Assembly (NCBI GenBank): GCA_003555385.1
Contig: PWHO01000129.1
Location: 1 to 6,637, forward strand
Length of the DNA: 6,637 bases
Source of the DNA: Bacteroidales bacterium
GTDB taxonomy: Bacteria > Bacteroidota > Bacteroidia > Bacteroidales > UBA7960
Reading direction: 5' to 3'
Shown one piece after another: positions 1-6,575 of this stretch; the first letter of the stretch is position 1; the number at the start of each line of letters is the position of its first letter. The position numbers were made by a program, and so were the translations under genes. Under the pieces are notes generated by a model. The model was not told the DNA's origin. It did no database searches and saw nothing but the letters and a program-made list of their open reading frames with translations.

Positions 1-174
1 AGGGAAATGGAACGGGAACTGGAGAATATGCCGGAAGCACAACGCGACATGGTGAAACGGATGATGGGTGACCAGCTGGAGCAACTCAGGAACATCCTGG
101 CCGGCGACCAGATGGAATTTACCACCCGCGTTCATGAAGTAGAAGTGAATATCGGCGTGGATGGCTTTGATTAA
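1..174 (+). CDS. C-terminal end of an unrecognised Met/Glu-rich protein (partial, runs off left edge)
   Basis: The reading frame is open from the first base and ends at a TAA at 172-174, giving the last 57 residues of a protein whose start lies outside the window. The first 35 or so residues are rich in Glu, Met, Arg and Gln and look like an amphipathic, strongly charged helix (EMERELENMPEAQRDMVKRM and onward). The last 20 residues (TTRVHEVEVNIGVDGFD) look like a beta strand followed by a short acidic end. The 'MPEAQRDMV..MMGDQ' stretch resembles Met-rich tails of some secreted or periplasmic Bacteroidota proteins such as the DUF4412 type, but this is only an impression and I do not name the family. 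It is the only gene on the plus strand and converges on the acetyltransferase gene with 9 bases between the stop codons. No terminator is visible in that gap. Confidence 0.6.
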   Translation, partial: REMERELENMPEAQRDMVKRMMGDQLEQLRNILAGDQMEFTTRVHEVEVNIGVDGFD

Positions 175-183
175 TCCCCTGGT

Positions 184-1023
184 TCACCACTTGATCAGGT
201 AATAAGGGTCTGCTTTCACTTTTTCTTTCACAAAGTGATACAGTTCCCGCATGCTGAATGCATAAAGCAGCACACCACCGGCATTATGTGTCCGGACAAT
301 ACCTGTCTTTGCAAGATCCCGCTTCAGACGAATTCTGTTCCACCACACAAAGCCTTTCACTGAATAAGCGGGGCGGTTTGCGTGGATGGGGTAAGAGAGT
401 AAGATGTCCCGGCCTTTTTCCCGGATGATGTATTCATCATCATAAAAACCCAGGTACGGCACCTGTTGCTCGTATTCAACCAGGTGGATCAGGCTGCAGG
501 TCACGAAATCCAGGCCGATATTCAGACAATAAAAATTTTGATCCGCCATTTGGCGAAAAATACCCTCCGGAGAAAAAGAGAGGTCCCCCTTTTGAAAATT
601 ACAGGCCCCACGGGCCATGACTGAATAACAGGGATCGTGGTTCCTGAATTGGCTGTCGCGGAAAAACTGCCGGGCAAAAGCACCATAAGCCGGGATTTCC
701 CTTTCAGGATTAAATACTTTTGTATTTCTGACCTTTGGTGTAAATGCCTGTGAAACGACCAGTGAAAACCGGTCTTGCAGAAGGTTGCGCAGGTAATTGT
801 ATGCGTCCGGATCAGGAGTAAAACTGCGCACCGCTGAAAGTGACACATGCACAAAGACCTTGTCTGAAGGAACATCTTTGATGAACCGCTCAAAAGCAAT
901 CCCCGCTTCCTTGTCGTACGTCCATTTTTTTCGCAAGGCGGGGTGTTGTTTAATCATCCGCCTGAGGTAGAAATACCCGACAGTACTGTACACGCTTATT
1001 TTTCTGATTAAATATTGGACCAT
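184..1023 (-). CDS. AAC(3)-family (Antibiotic_NAT fold) acetyltransferase, probably a sugar acetyltransferase of a polysaccharide pathway
   Basis: The 279-residue protein is close to the usual length of the aminoglycoside 3-N-acetyltransferase (AAC(3)/YokD) family, which transfers acetyl from acetyl-CoA to an amine. Family landmarks visible in order are a VFVHVSLSAV strand-turn (56-65, compare VLVHSSL), LVVSQAFTP (88-96, the LVMPTFT position), FNPEREIPAYGAFARQFF (104-121), RNHDPCYSV (127-135, the R-S-x-H-P-T-H-S-V position), LNIGLDF (167-173, the LLLGVGFD position) and HLVEY (180-184, H-x2-E). In the normally conserved HPTHS signature the two His are Asp130 and Tyr133, so antibiotic modification is unlikely. 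Members of this family beside Wzx-type flippases are thought to acetylate amino sugars, and the flippase gene ends 29 bases upstream, so co-transcription and that role are the best guess. The ATG at 1023 has no clear Shine-Dalgarno; Met23 is a possible later start. Cytoplasmic; no signal peptide is convincing. Confidence 0.75.
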   Translation of the reverse strand: MVQYLIRKISVYSTVGYFYLRRMIKQHPALRKKWTYDKEAGIAFERFIKDVPSDKVFVHVSLSAVRSFTPDPDAYNYLRNLLQDRFSLVVSQAFTPKVRNTKVFNPEREIPAYGAFARQFFRDSQFRNHDPCYSVMARGACNFQKGDLSFSPEGIFRQMADQNFYCLNIGLDFVTCSLIHLVEYEQQVPYLGFYDDEYIIREKGRDILLSYPIHANRPAYSVKGFVWWNRIRLKRDLAKTGIVRTHNAGGVLLYAFSMRELYHFVKEKVKADPYYLIKW

Positions 1024-1052
1024 AAACCCCGGGGTCTTTCATCCGAAAAAAA

Positions 1053-2543
1053 TTACTGCCTGAAATAGTTCATAATCCGCACTACATGCCTACGCACAAG
1101 AAGGTTCAGGTCTTTTGATATTCCCAGCACCCAAACTGGCCAAAGGAAAAGCACAGCCGTGATCAGAGAACGCAGGGCCAGATCTGTAAAAATATTCGGA
1201 CCCATGCCGATTTGCCACGAGGCGGCCATGATGACCACAATCAGGCCGGGCACCCATAACTGTCGCTTTTCGAAGGGCTGTATCCCGAAATGCACATAAA
1301 TAAAGATCAGGCGAACAAGATTGAATAACACAAGGGTCAGCATACTGGCGAAAGCAGCACCTTCAGCCCCCCACAGCGGGATAAAAAGTAAGTTGGCGAC
1401 AATGGCAAAACCCACCATCCCAAGGGTAAAATACAGGTCATACCGGTACTTTTTGGAGGTGGTCAGAATGGTGGCATTCAGCCCGGCACCCATGTCAAAC
1501 AACTTCCCGATCCCCAGTAAAAGAAAAATATAACGACCTGCCTGATACTCATCCGGCATAAAGTAAAAAATGGCATCCAGGTTCACCCACAGCAGCAGAA
1601 ACAGCAGCCCCCCCACCACCAGGTTGCCTGCGGTAGCCTTGCGGTAAACCTCCTCCATGTGCCCCATGGCGCGTGTTTTCCAATAAGCCGCGATCAGAGG
1701 GGCAGAAACTTTGACCATAGACCGATAGGGAATCAGCATCACCGACGTCATAAATATCATGGTGGTATACCCCCCGGCAACCCCCAGGTCGATCATACCG
1801 GCTACCATAAGGGAGTCCACGCTGATCAGGAGGAAAGTACTCAGGTTATTCAGCAGGGAGTACAACCCGTACACAAGCATAATTTTACCAAGACGCCTGA
1901 GCAGCGGCGGCCACGCCGGCTGCACCTGAAGCCAGCCCTTTGCGGCGGTATACCCGATCAGGATCACCGCAGGCAGGCAATAGGCGATCACATACACCGC
2001 CACAAAGCCTGGAAAAGAGATCACCCCCAGCGCAAAAAGGCTGATGGAAACCGTCACCAGCAAACGCAGTACCACCTCATGCGTCACTGACGGGATGACG
2101 TTCCTGTAAAGGCAACGCAAATACGACTCAAACAGGTTAAAAAACAGGGTGGCCAGGCCGAGTGGGATCAGGTACAGCGCATAATCCACCAGCAGGGGGC
2201 TGGAGTCGCCGTAAAGCATGACAAAGGGCCGCTGAAAAATCAGGAAGAGCAATGTGGCCAGGGTAAATCCTGCAAGCGACAGGGCCATGACACCGAAAAG
2301 AAAACCGTGGTGCTGATTTTTCGGGTCGTTGAAGAAGGGGAAAAAACGAAGAATAATGTTTCGTGACCCCAGGGCGCCCACTTGCGCATAGATCAACGAT
2401 ATGGTGATCATCAGGTTGGCAAGCCCCACCTGCTCAGTGGTCAGAAAATTGGTAAACAAAAAGAGCTTATTCAGGTAACCGATCACGGCACCTGCATAAG
2501 CAATCAGGGAAATGCGAAAACTGTCACGCTGAACGATGCCCAT
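1053..2543 (-). CDS. Polysaccharide biosynthesis flippase (Wzx/MOP-superfamily membrane protein)
   Basis: The 496-residue, very hydrophobic protein has about 14 membrane segments, roughly at residues 10-30, 41-60, 81-104, 118-140, 158-175, 178-200, 218-240, 255-272, 305-328, 336-355, 370-390, 393-415, 428-446 and 456-475. This length and helix count fit the PST/Wzx branch of the MOP exporter superfamily, which flips undecaprenyl-linked glycan units across the inner membrane. Signatures typical of the Bacteroidota lipopolysaccharide-biosynthesis subgroup are visible: GYTTMIFMTSVMLIPYRSM (258-276), with the conserved Pro-x-Arg turn, and KLFDMGAGLNATILTTSKKY (347-366), followed by YRYDL. The N-terminus begins with a short cytoplasmic IVQRDS segment before the first helix, as is usual. 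The start ATG at 2543 has no Shine-Dalgarno but lies about 18 bases after a TACATTTG promoter-like element. The acetyltransferase gene follows 29 bases downstream. The specific glycan cannot be read from the sequence. Confidence 0.88.
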   Translation of the reverse strand: MGIVQRDSFRISLIAYAGAVIGYLNKLFLFTNFLTTEQVGLANLMITISLIYAQVGALGSRNIILRFFPFFNDPKNQHHGFLFGVMALSLAGFTLATLLFLIFQRPFVMLYGDSSPLLVDYALYLIPLGLATLFFNLFESYLRCLYRNVIPSVTHEVVLRLLVTVSISLFALGVISFPGFVAVYVIAYCLPAVILIGYTAAKGWLQVQPAWPPLLRRLGKIMLVYGLYSLLNNLSTFLLISVDSLMVAGMIDLGVAGGYTTMIFMTSVMLIPYRSMVKVSAPLIAAYWKTRAMGHMEEVYRKATAGNLVVGGLLFLLLWVNLDAIFYFMPDEYQAGRYIFLLLGIGKLFDMGAGLNATILTTSKKYRYDLYFTLGMVGFAIVANLLFIPLWGAEGAAFASMLTLVLFNLVRLIFIYVHFGIQPFEKRQLWVPGLIVVIMAASWQIGMGPNIFTDLALRSLITAVLFLWPVWVLGISKDLNLLVRRHVVRIMNYFRQ

Positions 2544-2561
2544 GGCGATTGTTTATCAAAA

Positions 2562-2569
2562 CAAATGTA
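2562..2569 (-). promoter_or_regulatory. Candidate Bacteroidota -7 promoter element (TACATTTG) for the flippase gene
   Basis: On the minus strand TACATTTG matches the Bacteroidota sigma-ABfr -7 consensus TAnnTTTG at every fixed position. It ends 18 bases before the flippase ATG, which would leave a leader of only about 10-15 bases. I see no TTTG-type -33 element 19-21 bases upstream, so the call rests on the -7 match and position alone. Confidence 0.4.
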
Positions 2570-2655
2570 CACGAAATTTATTTGATGTGTTTACTCCAGG
2601 TAAAATGAGGAAGGCCGGGCGGGACAAGTTTAAAAAACCATCCGGCAGGAAAGTA
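2570..2655. other. Spacer between amidohydrolase and flippase genes
   Basis: This AT-rich spacer holds a run of six T (minus strand, 2631-2636) a few bases after the amidohydrolase stop codon. The only stem before it is a 4-bp CCGG/CCGG pairing that begins inside or near the stop codon, which is too weak to call an intrinsic terminator. No small gene with a plausible start is visible here. The gap separates two genes on the same strand and may end one transcript and begin another. Confidence 0.4.
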
Positions 2656-3609
2656 TTAACCGGGAATCAGGCCATCTGCATTGCGGTAAAAAATATTCTC
2701 CAGTTTTTTTGCGGGGAGCTGCAGGGAGCGGATCAGGCCCTCATGGTCAAAACTTGTATTGTCCGTTCCGAAAAGAATTTTCCGGTGATGTTTTTCCAAA
2801 AACATCCTTGCCTTACGGGGATCGCGACGCATGGCATTGTAGCCGCTTTTACCGGAAATATCGCAGTACAGATTGTCATAACGGGACAGAAGGCGGTCAA
2901 TGATCCCAAACTGGTCGATGCGCCCTTTTTCATGAAACAAAATTTCCGAGCGATCTGAAGCAATGTTATTCCAAAAGTGAGGACCGTGTGCAATGAATAC
3001 CTGACCAGGGAATTGTTTCAGCCGTTTTTCAAGTCCGGCAAAATCGTACAAATAACCGGGGAAATAGGTTAAATGATCTTCAATATGGTCTTTCAGGATG
3101 GATGTATTTTTAGAAAACCGGAGCAGCAGGTTTTTGACAACCCCGTTCAGGGCCCCGTTTAACAACACATTCAATGTTTTTTCAGTCAATCCGGAATTCT
3201 CAGGCACATAATGCATCCTGGGTTCTTCCATATGGAAAAGCAGCGGAAGCTGATGCCTGTTAATTACTTTCAGATACGACTCCAGTCGCTGATCTTCCCA
3301 CAGCTGTGTCACTTTCAGTTCTCCGCAACCCTTCAGGCCATGCTCCTTGCCCCTGATAATTTTTTGCTCCAGCCGATCGGTTTTCGGATCCGGGGCATAA
3401 AAGGGAACTACACGATCAGGGTGTTTCTCGTAAGCAGCAAACACCTCTTCAGGAGGGAGATGTTGGTACAACCTGTCAATAGGTACTTCCTCTTCTTCCC
3501 AGGTAAGCAACCAGCACCTTTCAATCCTGTGATTATCCATGTAGGTGATAAGCCGGTCGGCATCCATCCCCTCCAGGTCAACATGCAAATGTGCATCAAT
3601 TTTTCGCAT
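2656..3609 (-). CDS. Metal-dependent amidohydrolase (Amidohydrolase_2 / PF04909-like), substrate unknown
   Basis: With the ATG at 3609 the protein has 317 residues and begins MRKIDAHLHV, placing the HxH metal ligands (His7, His9) on the first strand as in nearly all amidohydrolase-superfamily TIM barrels. Further expected ligands and catalytic positions are His126 (LLFHMEEP), His208 (VFIAHGPHF) and Asp283 (ILFGTDN). This order fits the amidohydrolase_2 family, which contains hydrolases and decarboxylases. Residues 131-190 form an Arg/Asn-rich, partly helical stretch between the third and fourth motifs that may shape the substrate pocket. An in-frame ATG at 3627 would add six residues (MYLWGS), but that ATG overlaps the TATCTTTG promoter-like element, so I prefer 3609. 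No signal peptide is seen, so it is probably cytoplasmic. Its neighbours are korAB upstream, separated by a terminator, and the flippase 112 bases downstream. Neither gives a firm clue to the substrate. Confidence 0.8.
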   Translation of the reverse strand: MRKIDAHLHVDLEGMDADRLITYMDNHRIERCWLLTWEEEEVPIDRLYQHLPPEEVFAAYEKHPDRVVPFYAPDPKTDRLEQKIIRGKEHGLKGCGELKVTQLWEDQRLESYLKVINRHQLPLLFHMEEPRMHYVPENSGLTEKTLNVLLNGALNGVVKNLLLRFSKNTSILKDHIEDHLTYFPGYLYDFAGLEKRLKQFPGQVFIAHGPHFWNNIASDRSEILFHEKGRIDQFGIIDRLLSRYDNLYCDISGKSGYNAMRRDPRKARMFLEKHHRKILFGTDNTSFDHEGLIRSLQLPAKKLENIFYRNADGLIPG

Positions 3610-3616
3610 ACTTCCC

Positions 3617-3624
3617 CAAAGATA
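3617..3624 (-). promoter_or_regulatory. Candidate Bacteroidota -7 promoter element (TATCTTTG) for the amidohydrolase gene
   Basis: On the minus strand TATCTTTG matches the TAnnTTTG consensus exactly. It sits one base after the U-tract of the korAB terminator and ends 7 bases before the ATG at 3609, so transcription would begin at or very near the start codon and give an almost leaderless mRNA. A clear -33 element is not visible; the region where it should lie is inside the terminator hairpin. Confidence 0.45.
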
Positions 3625-3625
3625 C

Positions 3626-3670
3626 AAAAACAGCCATTAACCCGGGTGTTGGTTCCGGATTAATGGCTGT
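3626..3670 (-). terminator. Intrinsic terminator of the korAB operon
   Basis: Read on the minus strand, an 11-bp perfect stem pairs ACAGCCATTAA (3670-3660) with TTAATGGCTGT (3640-3630). The 19-base interior contains a further CCGG/CCGG pairing (3655-3658 with 3642-3645) that leaves a loop of about 7 bases. The right arm runs into T residues (3630-3626), giving a U-tract of five. It begins 18 bases after the korB stop codon, so it would end the korAB transcript before the amidohydrolase gene. Confidence 0.8.
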
Positions 3671-3688
3671 CAGCTAATCAGTTGGCTG

Positions 3689-4726
3689 TTACTTAATCTC
3701 CCAGGTATTCCCGCTGTGAAGCAGGTCATTCACTGTCTGAATGTCCGAGGTCTTTTTGGCGGTTTCAATCTGCATCAGGGTCAACTCATCATAAGTGTCG
3801 GCCGGGGCTGAACGAATCACACCCATGGCCACCGGAAAGTCAGGGGCCTTCATGCGGCCAATCATACGATGGATGCTGGGATCCGTGCTGTATTGATCGT
3901 GAACCAGCAGGTCATCTTCGGTGATTCCGTCCTTGCCGATCTCCACAACTTCCAGCCTGTTGCCCCGCAACATGATTCCCTTGTCCCGGTTCTTTCCGAA
4001 AATCAGGGGCTCTCCGTGCTTGAGGAACAACTGCCTGTCGTCACGGGTCTGGCGGTTGGTGATCTCACCATGAATGTCGTCCGCAAAAATGACACAATTC
4101 TGCAGGATTTCCACCACCGATGTTCCGTCATGTTTGGCGGCCTCATACATCACTTCTGACATCAGCTTGATGTTGTTGTCAGGAACCCGTGCAAAGAATG
4201 TCCCCTGGGCGCCCATCACCAGCCCGGATACCGTAAAAGGATGCTCGATTGTGCCATGTGGTGAGGTTTTCGTCACTGACCCCATGGGGGTAGTGGGTGA
4301 AAACTGACCTTTGGTCAACCCATAAATCCTGTTGTTGAACAACATGATATTGATGTCGATATTGCGCCTCAGCACATGAATGAAATGGTTCCCGCCAATT
4401 GCCATGGAGTCGCCATCACCGGTGGCTACCCAAACACTGAGACCCGGGTTGGCTATTTTAACTCCGCTGGCGATGGCTGCGGCACGCCCGTGAATCCCGT
4501 GAAAACCGAATGTATCCACATAGTATGGAAATCTTGAAGAACATCCGATCCCTGAGATCATGGCGAAATTTTCCTTGCGGTAACCGATCCTGGGAAAAAC
4601 GTTTGCTACTGAAGCCAGGATGGCATGTGCGCCGCAGCCGGGACACCATTTTACCATCTGGTCACTCACAAAATCCTGCTTGGTAAGTTCTACTGGAGAC
4701 TTGGATACTTTTTTATTTTCTAACAT
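3689..4726 (-). CDS. korB: 2-oxoglutarate (2-oxoacid):ferredoxin oxidoreductase, beta subunit
   Basis: The 345-residue protein is the thiamine-diphosphate-binding beta subunit that with KorA converts 2-oxoglutarate and CoA to succinyl-CoA and CO2, reducing ferredoxin, or runs in reverse. Visible landmarks are WCPGCGAH (27-34), GIGCSSRFPYYV (59-70), the ThDP/Mg motif from GDGDS (103) to FNN (130-132) and NRIYGLTKGQFSPTTP (132-147), and QNCVIF (209-214). Cys28, Cys31, Cys62 and Cys211 match the four ligands of the [4Fe-4S] cluster in two-subunit enzymes. The frame is open 75 codons further upstream, but that part overlaps korA in another frame and has no family similarity. The ATG at 4726 is preceded by a strong GGAGGAG, so that start is secure. 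It starts one base after the korA stop codon, which suggests translational coupling. Substrate preference (2-oxoglutarate versus pyruvate or branched-chain acids) is inferred from the subunit type, not proven. Confidence 0.93.
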   Translation of the reverse strand: MLENKKVSKSPVELTKQDFVSDQMVKWCPGCGAHAILASVANVFPRIGYRKENFAMISGIGCSSRFPYYVDTFGFHGIHGRAAAIASGVKIANPGLSVWVATGDGDSMAIGGNHFIHVLRRNIDINIMLFNNRIYGLTKGQFSPTTPMGSVTKTSPHGTIEHPFTVSGLVMGAQGTFFARVPDNNIKLMSEVMYEAAKHDGTSVVEILQNCVIFADDIHGEITNRQTRDDRQLFLKHGEPLIFGKNRDKGIMLRGNRLEVVEIGKDGITEDDLLVHDQYSTDPSIHRMIGRMKAPDFPVAMGVIRSAPADTYDELTLMQIETAKKTSDIQTVNDLLHSGNTWEIK

Positions 4727-4727
4727 A

Positions 4728-6575
4728 TTATTTCTCCTCCAATAATTTAGTGAATGTTTCTGTGAGTTCCTGAACGTGGAAGGGCAGCCCCTGCACCTTG
4801 TTAAACTGATGATAAGTAAATTCAGGATAAAGCATGCGCAGGTAATTGACAAACTGCCCGCTGTTGAGCTCACAAACCACAATATTCTTGAATCCTGCAA
4901 GCAGCTCCCTCGTGTTTTTGGGCAACGGCTTGATATAATTGAATTGTGCATGGCTGACTTTATGCCCCTCTGCCTGCATACGATTCACCGTTGAACGCAG
5001 GGCACCTTCTGTGCCACCCCATCCCACGACAAGCAGGTCTCCGGTAGTATCTCCGCTCACTTCCTGGAGCGGAATATAATCAGCAATACGATTTACTTTC
5101 TCTTCCCTGATGTTGACCATCAGCTGGTGGTTTAACGGATCAGTGGAAACATTTCCGTCAATGTTTGTTTTTTCAAGTCCGCCGATACGATGCCTCAGAC
5201 CTTCCTTTCCCGGGAGTGCCCATTTACGCACCAGGGTTTTTTCATCCCTGCGGTATGGCTTGAAATTAGGATCATTGGGGTCGGCCATTGGTGGGTTGAT
5301 CCTGGGCATTTGATTCACATCCGGGATGTGAAACAGTTCGGAACCGAATCCCAGGTAACCGTCTGTCAGCAGGATTACCGGCGTCATGTGCTCCATGGAA
5401 TATTTGGATGCCAGGTACGCATATTCAAAGCAATTCGCCGCACTGGAGGCAGCCATTACCATGAGCGGACTCTCCCCGTTGCGGCCGAATAGCGCCTGCA
5501 TCAGGTCGGATTGCTCACTTTTTGTGGGCAGCCCGGTTGAGGGGCCTCCCCGCTGCACATTGACAATAACCAAGGGCAATTCGGTGATCACCGCCAGGCC
5601 GAGGGCTTCGCTTTTCAATGACAGTCCGGGACCGGAAGTGGTCGTTACTGCCATAGACCCGGTAAAACTGGCTCCAATCGATGAGCAGATCCCTGCGATC
5701 TCGTCTTCTGCCTGAAACACCTTGGCACCAAGAGACTTGTGCTTAGAAAGCTCCATCAAAATTTCAGTAGCCGGAGTAATGGGATAGGATCCGAGGAAGA
5801 GCGGACGTCCGCTCCTTTCGGAAGCGGCCAGCAAACCCCAGGCCGTGGCAACGTTCCCGGTAATATTCCGGTACCAGCCCTTTTTCATGGGCGCCGGATC
5901 CACCTTGAATACATATTTGATATCTTCGGCTTTCGCCCCGTAATCATAGCCTGCCTGCATGGCTGTTTCGTTGGCTTTGATCACGTCCGATTTACCTGCA
6001 AACTTTTCCCTGAGAAATGCCCTGGGTTTATCCAGCTCACGGCCGAACAAAAAGAACATCAGCCCGAGCACAAACATATTTTTCGTGCGCGCTGCCATCC
6101 GCTTGTCAATTCCCATTTCAGCCAGACTTTCTTTGGTAAGATCCGCAATGGGGGCTTTAATCACGCGATAATCATCCAGTGATCCATCCTCCAGGGGATT
6201 CTCCATATAGCCGGCCTTCTCAATCGCTTTTCCTTCAAATGAGGAAGAATCGACAACAAGAGTGGCGCCCGGTTTCGCCCATTTCAAATTGGCACGCAGA
6301 GAAGCCGGATTCATAGCGACAATCACATCACACATATCGCCGGAAGTATAAATCTTCCTTTTCCCCATATGCATCTGAAACCCGCTCACACCGGCGATGG
6401 TATTATGAGGGGCCCTGATCTCTGCGGGAAAATCAGGGAAAGTGGCCAGGTCATTGCCTGACAAGGCAGCCACGTCGGAAAAAATGGTGCCTGTCAGCTG
6501 CATTCCGTCACCGGAGTCGCCCACAAATTTGACCACCACGTCCTCTAATTCTCTTACATCATGATTTTTTACCAT
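4728..6575 (-). CDS. korA: 2-oxoglutarate (2-oxoacid):ferredoxin oxidoreductase, fused gamma-alpha subunit
   Basis: The 615-residue protein fuses the gamma domain (about 12-200) to the alpha, pyrimidine-binding domain (about 235-615), as in two-subunit 2-oxoacid:ferredoxin oxidoreductases. The gamma domain shows VGDSGDGMQLTG (18-29) and DVIVAMNP (83-90). The alpha domain shows GNVATAWGLLAA (240-251), the substrate-side YPITPATEI (264-272), TTTSGPGLSLKSEALGLAV (311-329), QRGGPSTGLPTKSEQSDL (341-358) and, near the C-terminus, YIKPLP (547-552). It lacks a ferredoxin-like cysteine domain, so electrons must pass through the cluster in KorB to a separate ferredoxin. I chose the ATG at 6575; a TTG at 6584 would add three residues (MFV) and has no better support. 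No Shine-Dalgarno precedes it, in contrast to korB. It is the first gene of the operon within this window, and its promoter may lie beyond the right edge. Confidence 0.95.
   Translation of the reverse strand: MVKNHDVRELEDVVVKFVGDSGDGMQLTGTIFSDVAALSGNDLATFPDFPAEIRAPHNTIAGVSGFQMHMGKRKIYTSGDMCDVIVAMNPASLRANLKWAKPGATLVVDSSSFEGKAIEKAGYMENPLEDGSLDDYRVIKAPIADLTKESLAEMGIDKRMAARTKNMFVLGLMFFLFGRELDKPRAFLREKFAGKSDVIKANETAMQAGYDYGAKAEDIKYVFKVDPAPMKKGWYRNITGNVATAWGLLAASERSGRPLFLGSYPITPATEILMELSKHKSLGAKVFQAEDEIAGICSSIGASFTGSMAVTTTSGPGLSLKSEALGLAVITELPLVIVNVQRGGPSTGLPTKSEQSDLMQALFGRNGESPLMVMAASSAANCFEYAYLASKYSMEHMTPVILLTDGYLGFGSELFHIPDVNQMPRINPPMADPNDPNFKPYRRDEKTLVRKWALPGKEGLRHRIGGLEKTNIDGNVSTDPLNHQLMVNIREEKVNRIADYIPLQEVSGDTTGDLLVVGWGGTEGALRSTVNRMQAEGHKVSHAQFNYIKPLPKNTRELLAGFKNIVVCELNSGQFVNYLRMLYPEFTYHQFNKVQGLPFHVQELTETFTKLLEEK
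4731..4740 (-). promoter_or_regulatory. Ribosome binding site of korB inside the end of korA
   Basis: Minus-strand GGAGGAGAAA, with the core GGAGGAG at 4740-4734, lies 7 bases before the korB ATG. It is made from the last Glu-Glu-Lys codons of korA, so the site is only exposed on the same message and korB initiation is probably coupled to korA termination. It also settles the korB start against the 75-codon upstream extension. Confidence 0.75.

Noticed and set aside
184..1023. Antibiotic-resistance gene
   Set aside because: Although the fold family includes aminoglycoside acetyltransferases, the altered HPTHS signature and the flippase neighbour argue for a non-resistance role.
1026..1035. 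Perfect palindrome ACCCCGGGGT between flippase and acetyltransferase genes
   Set aside because: It has no spacer for a useful hairpin loop and no U-tract, so it is neither a terminator nor a clear RNA structure; a 10-base palindrome can arise by chance.
1659..2090. Plus-strand 143-codon open frame rich in His, Gln and Arg
   Set aside because: It is antisense to the flippase, and its His/Gln/Arg/Pro-rich composition is what arises opposite Leu/Val/Ala/Gly-rich membrane-protein codons.
2631..2658. T6 tract after the amidohydrolase gene as an intrinsic terminator
   Set aside because: The only preceding stem is 4 bp with mismatches beside it, too weak to support a terminator call.
2536..2958. 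Plus-strand 140-codon open frame across the flippase-amidohydrolase gap
   Set aside because: Most of it is antisense to the amidohydrolase; it has no recognisable domain or ribosome binding site, and the amidohydrolase frame carries all the conserved motifs.
3211..3663. Plus-strand 150-codon open frame opposite the start of the amidohydrolase
   Set aside because: It is antisense to conserved amidohydrolase motifs and its end runs through the korAB terminator; no family features.
4727..4951. 75-codon upstream extension of the korB reading frame
   Set aside because: It overlaps the korA coding sequence in another frame, has no resemblance to KorB proteins, and the ATG at 4726 has a strong ribosome binding site.
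5739..6182. Plus-strand 147-codon open frame opposite korA
   Set aside because: It is antisense to the conserved gamma and alpha domains of KorA and shows no domain or start signal.
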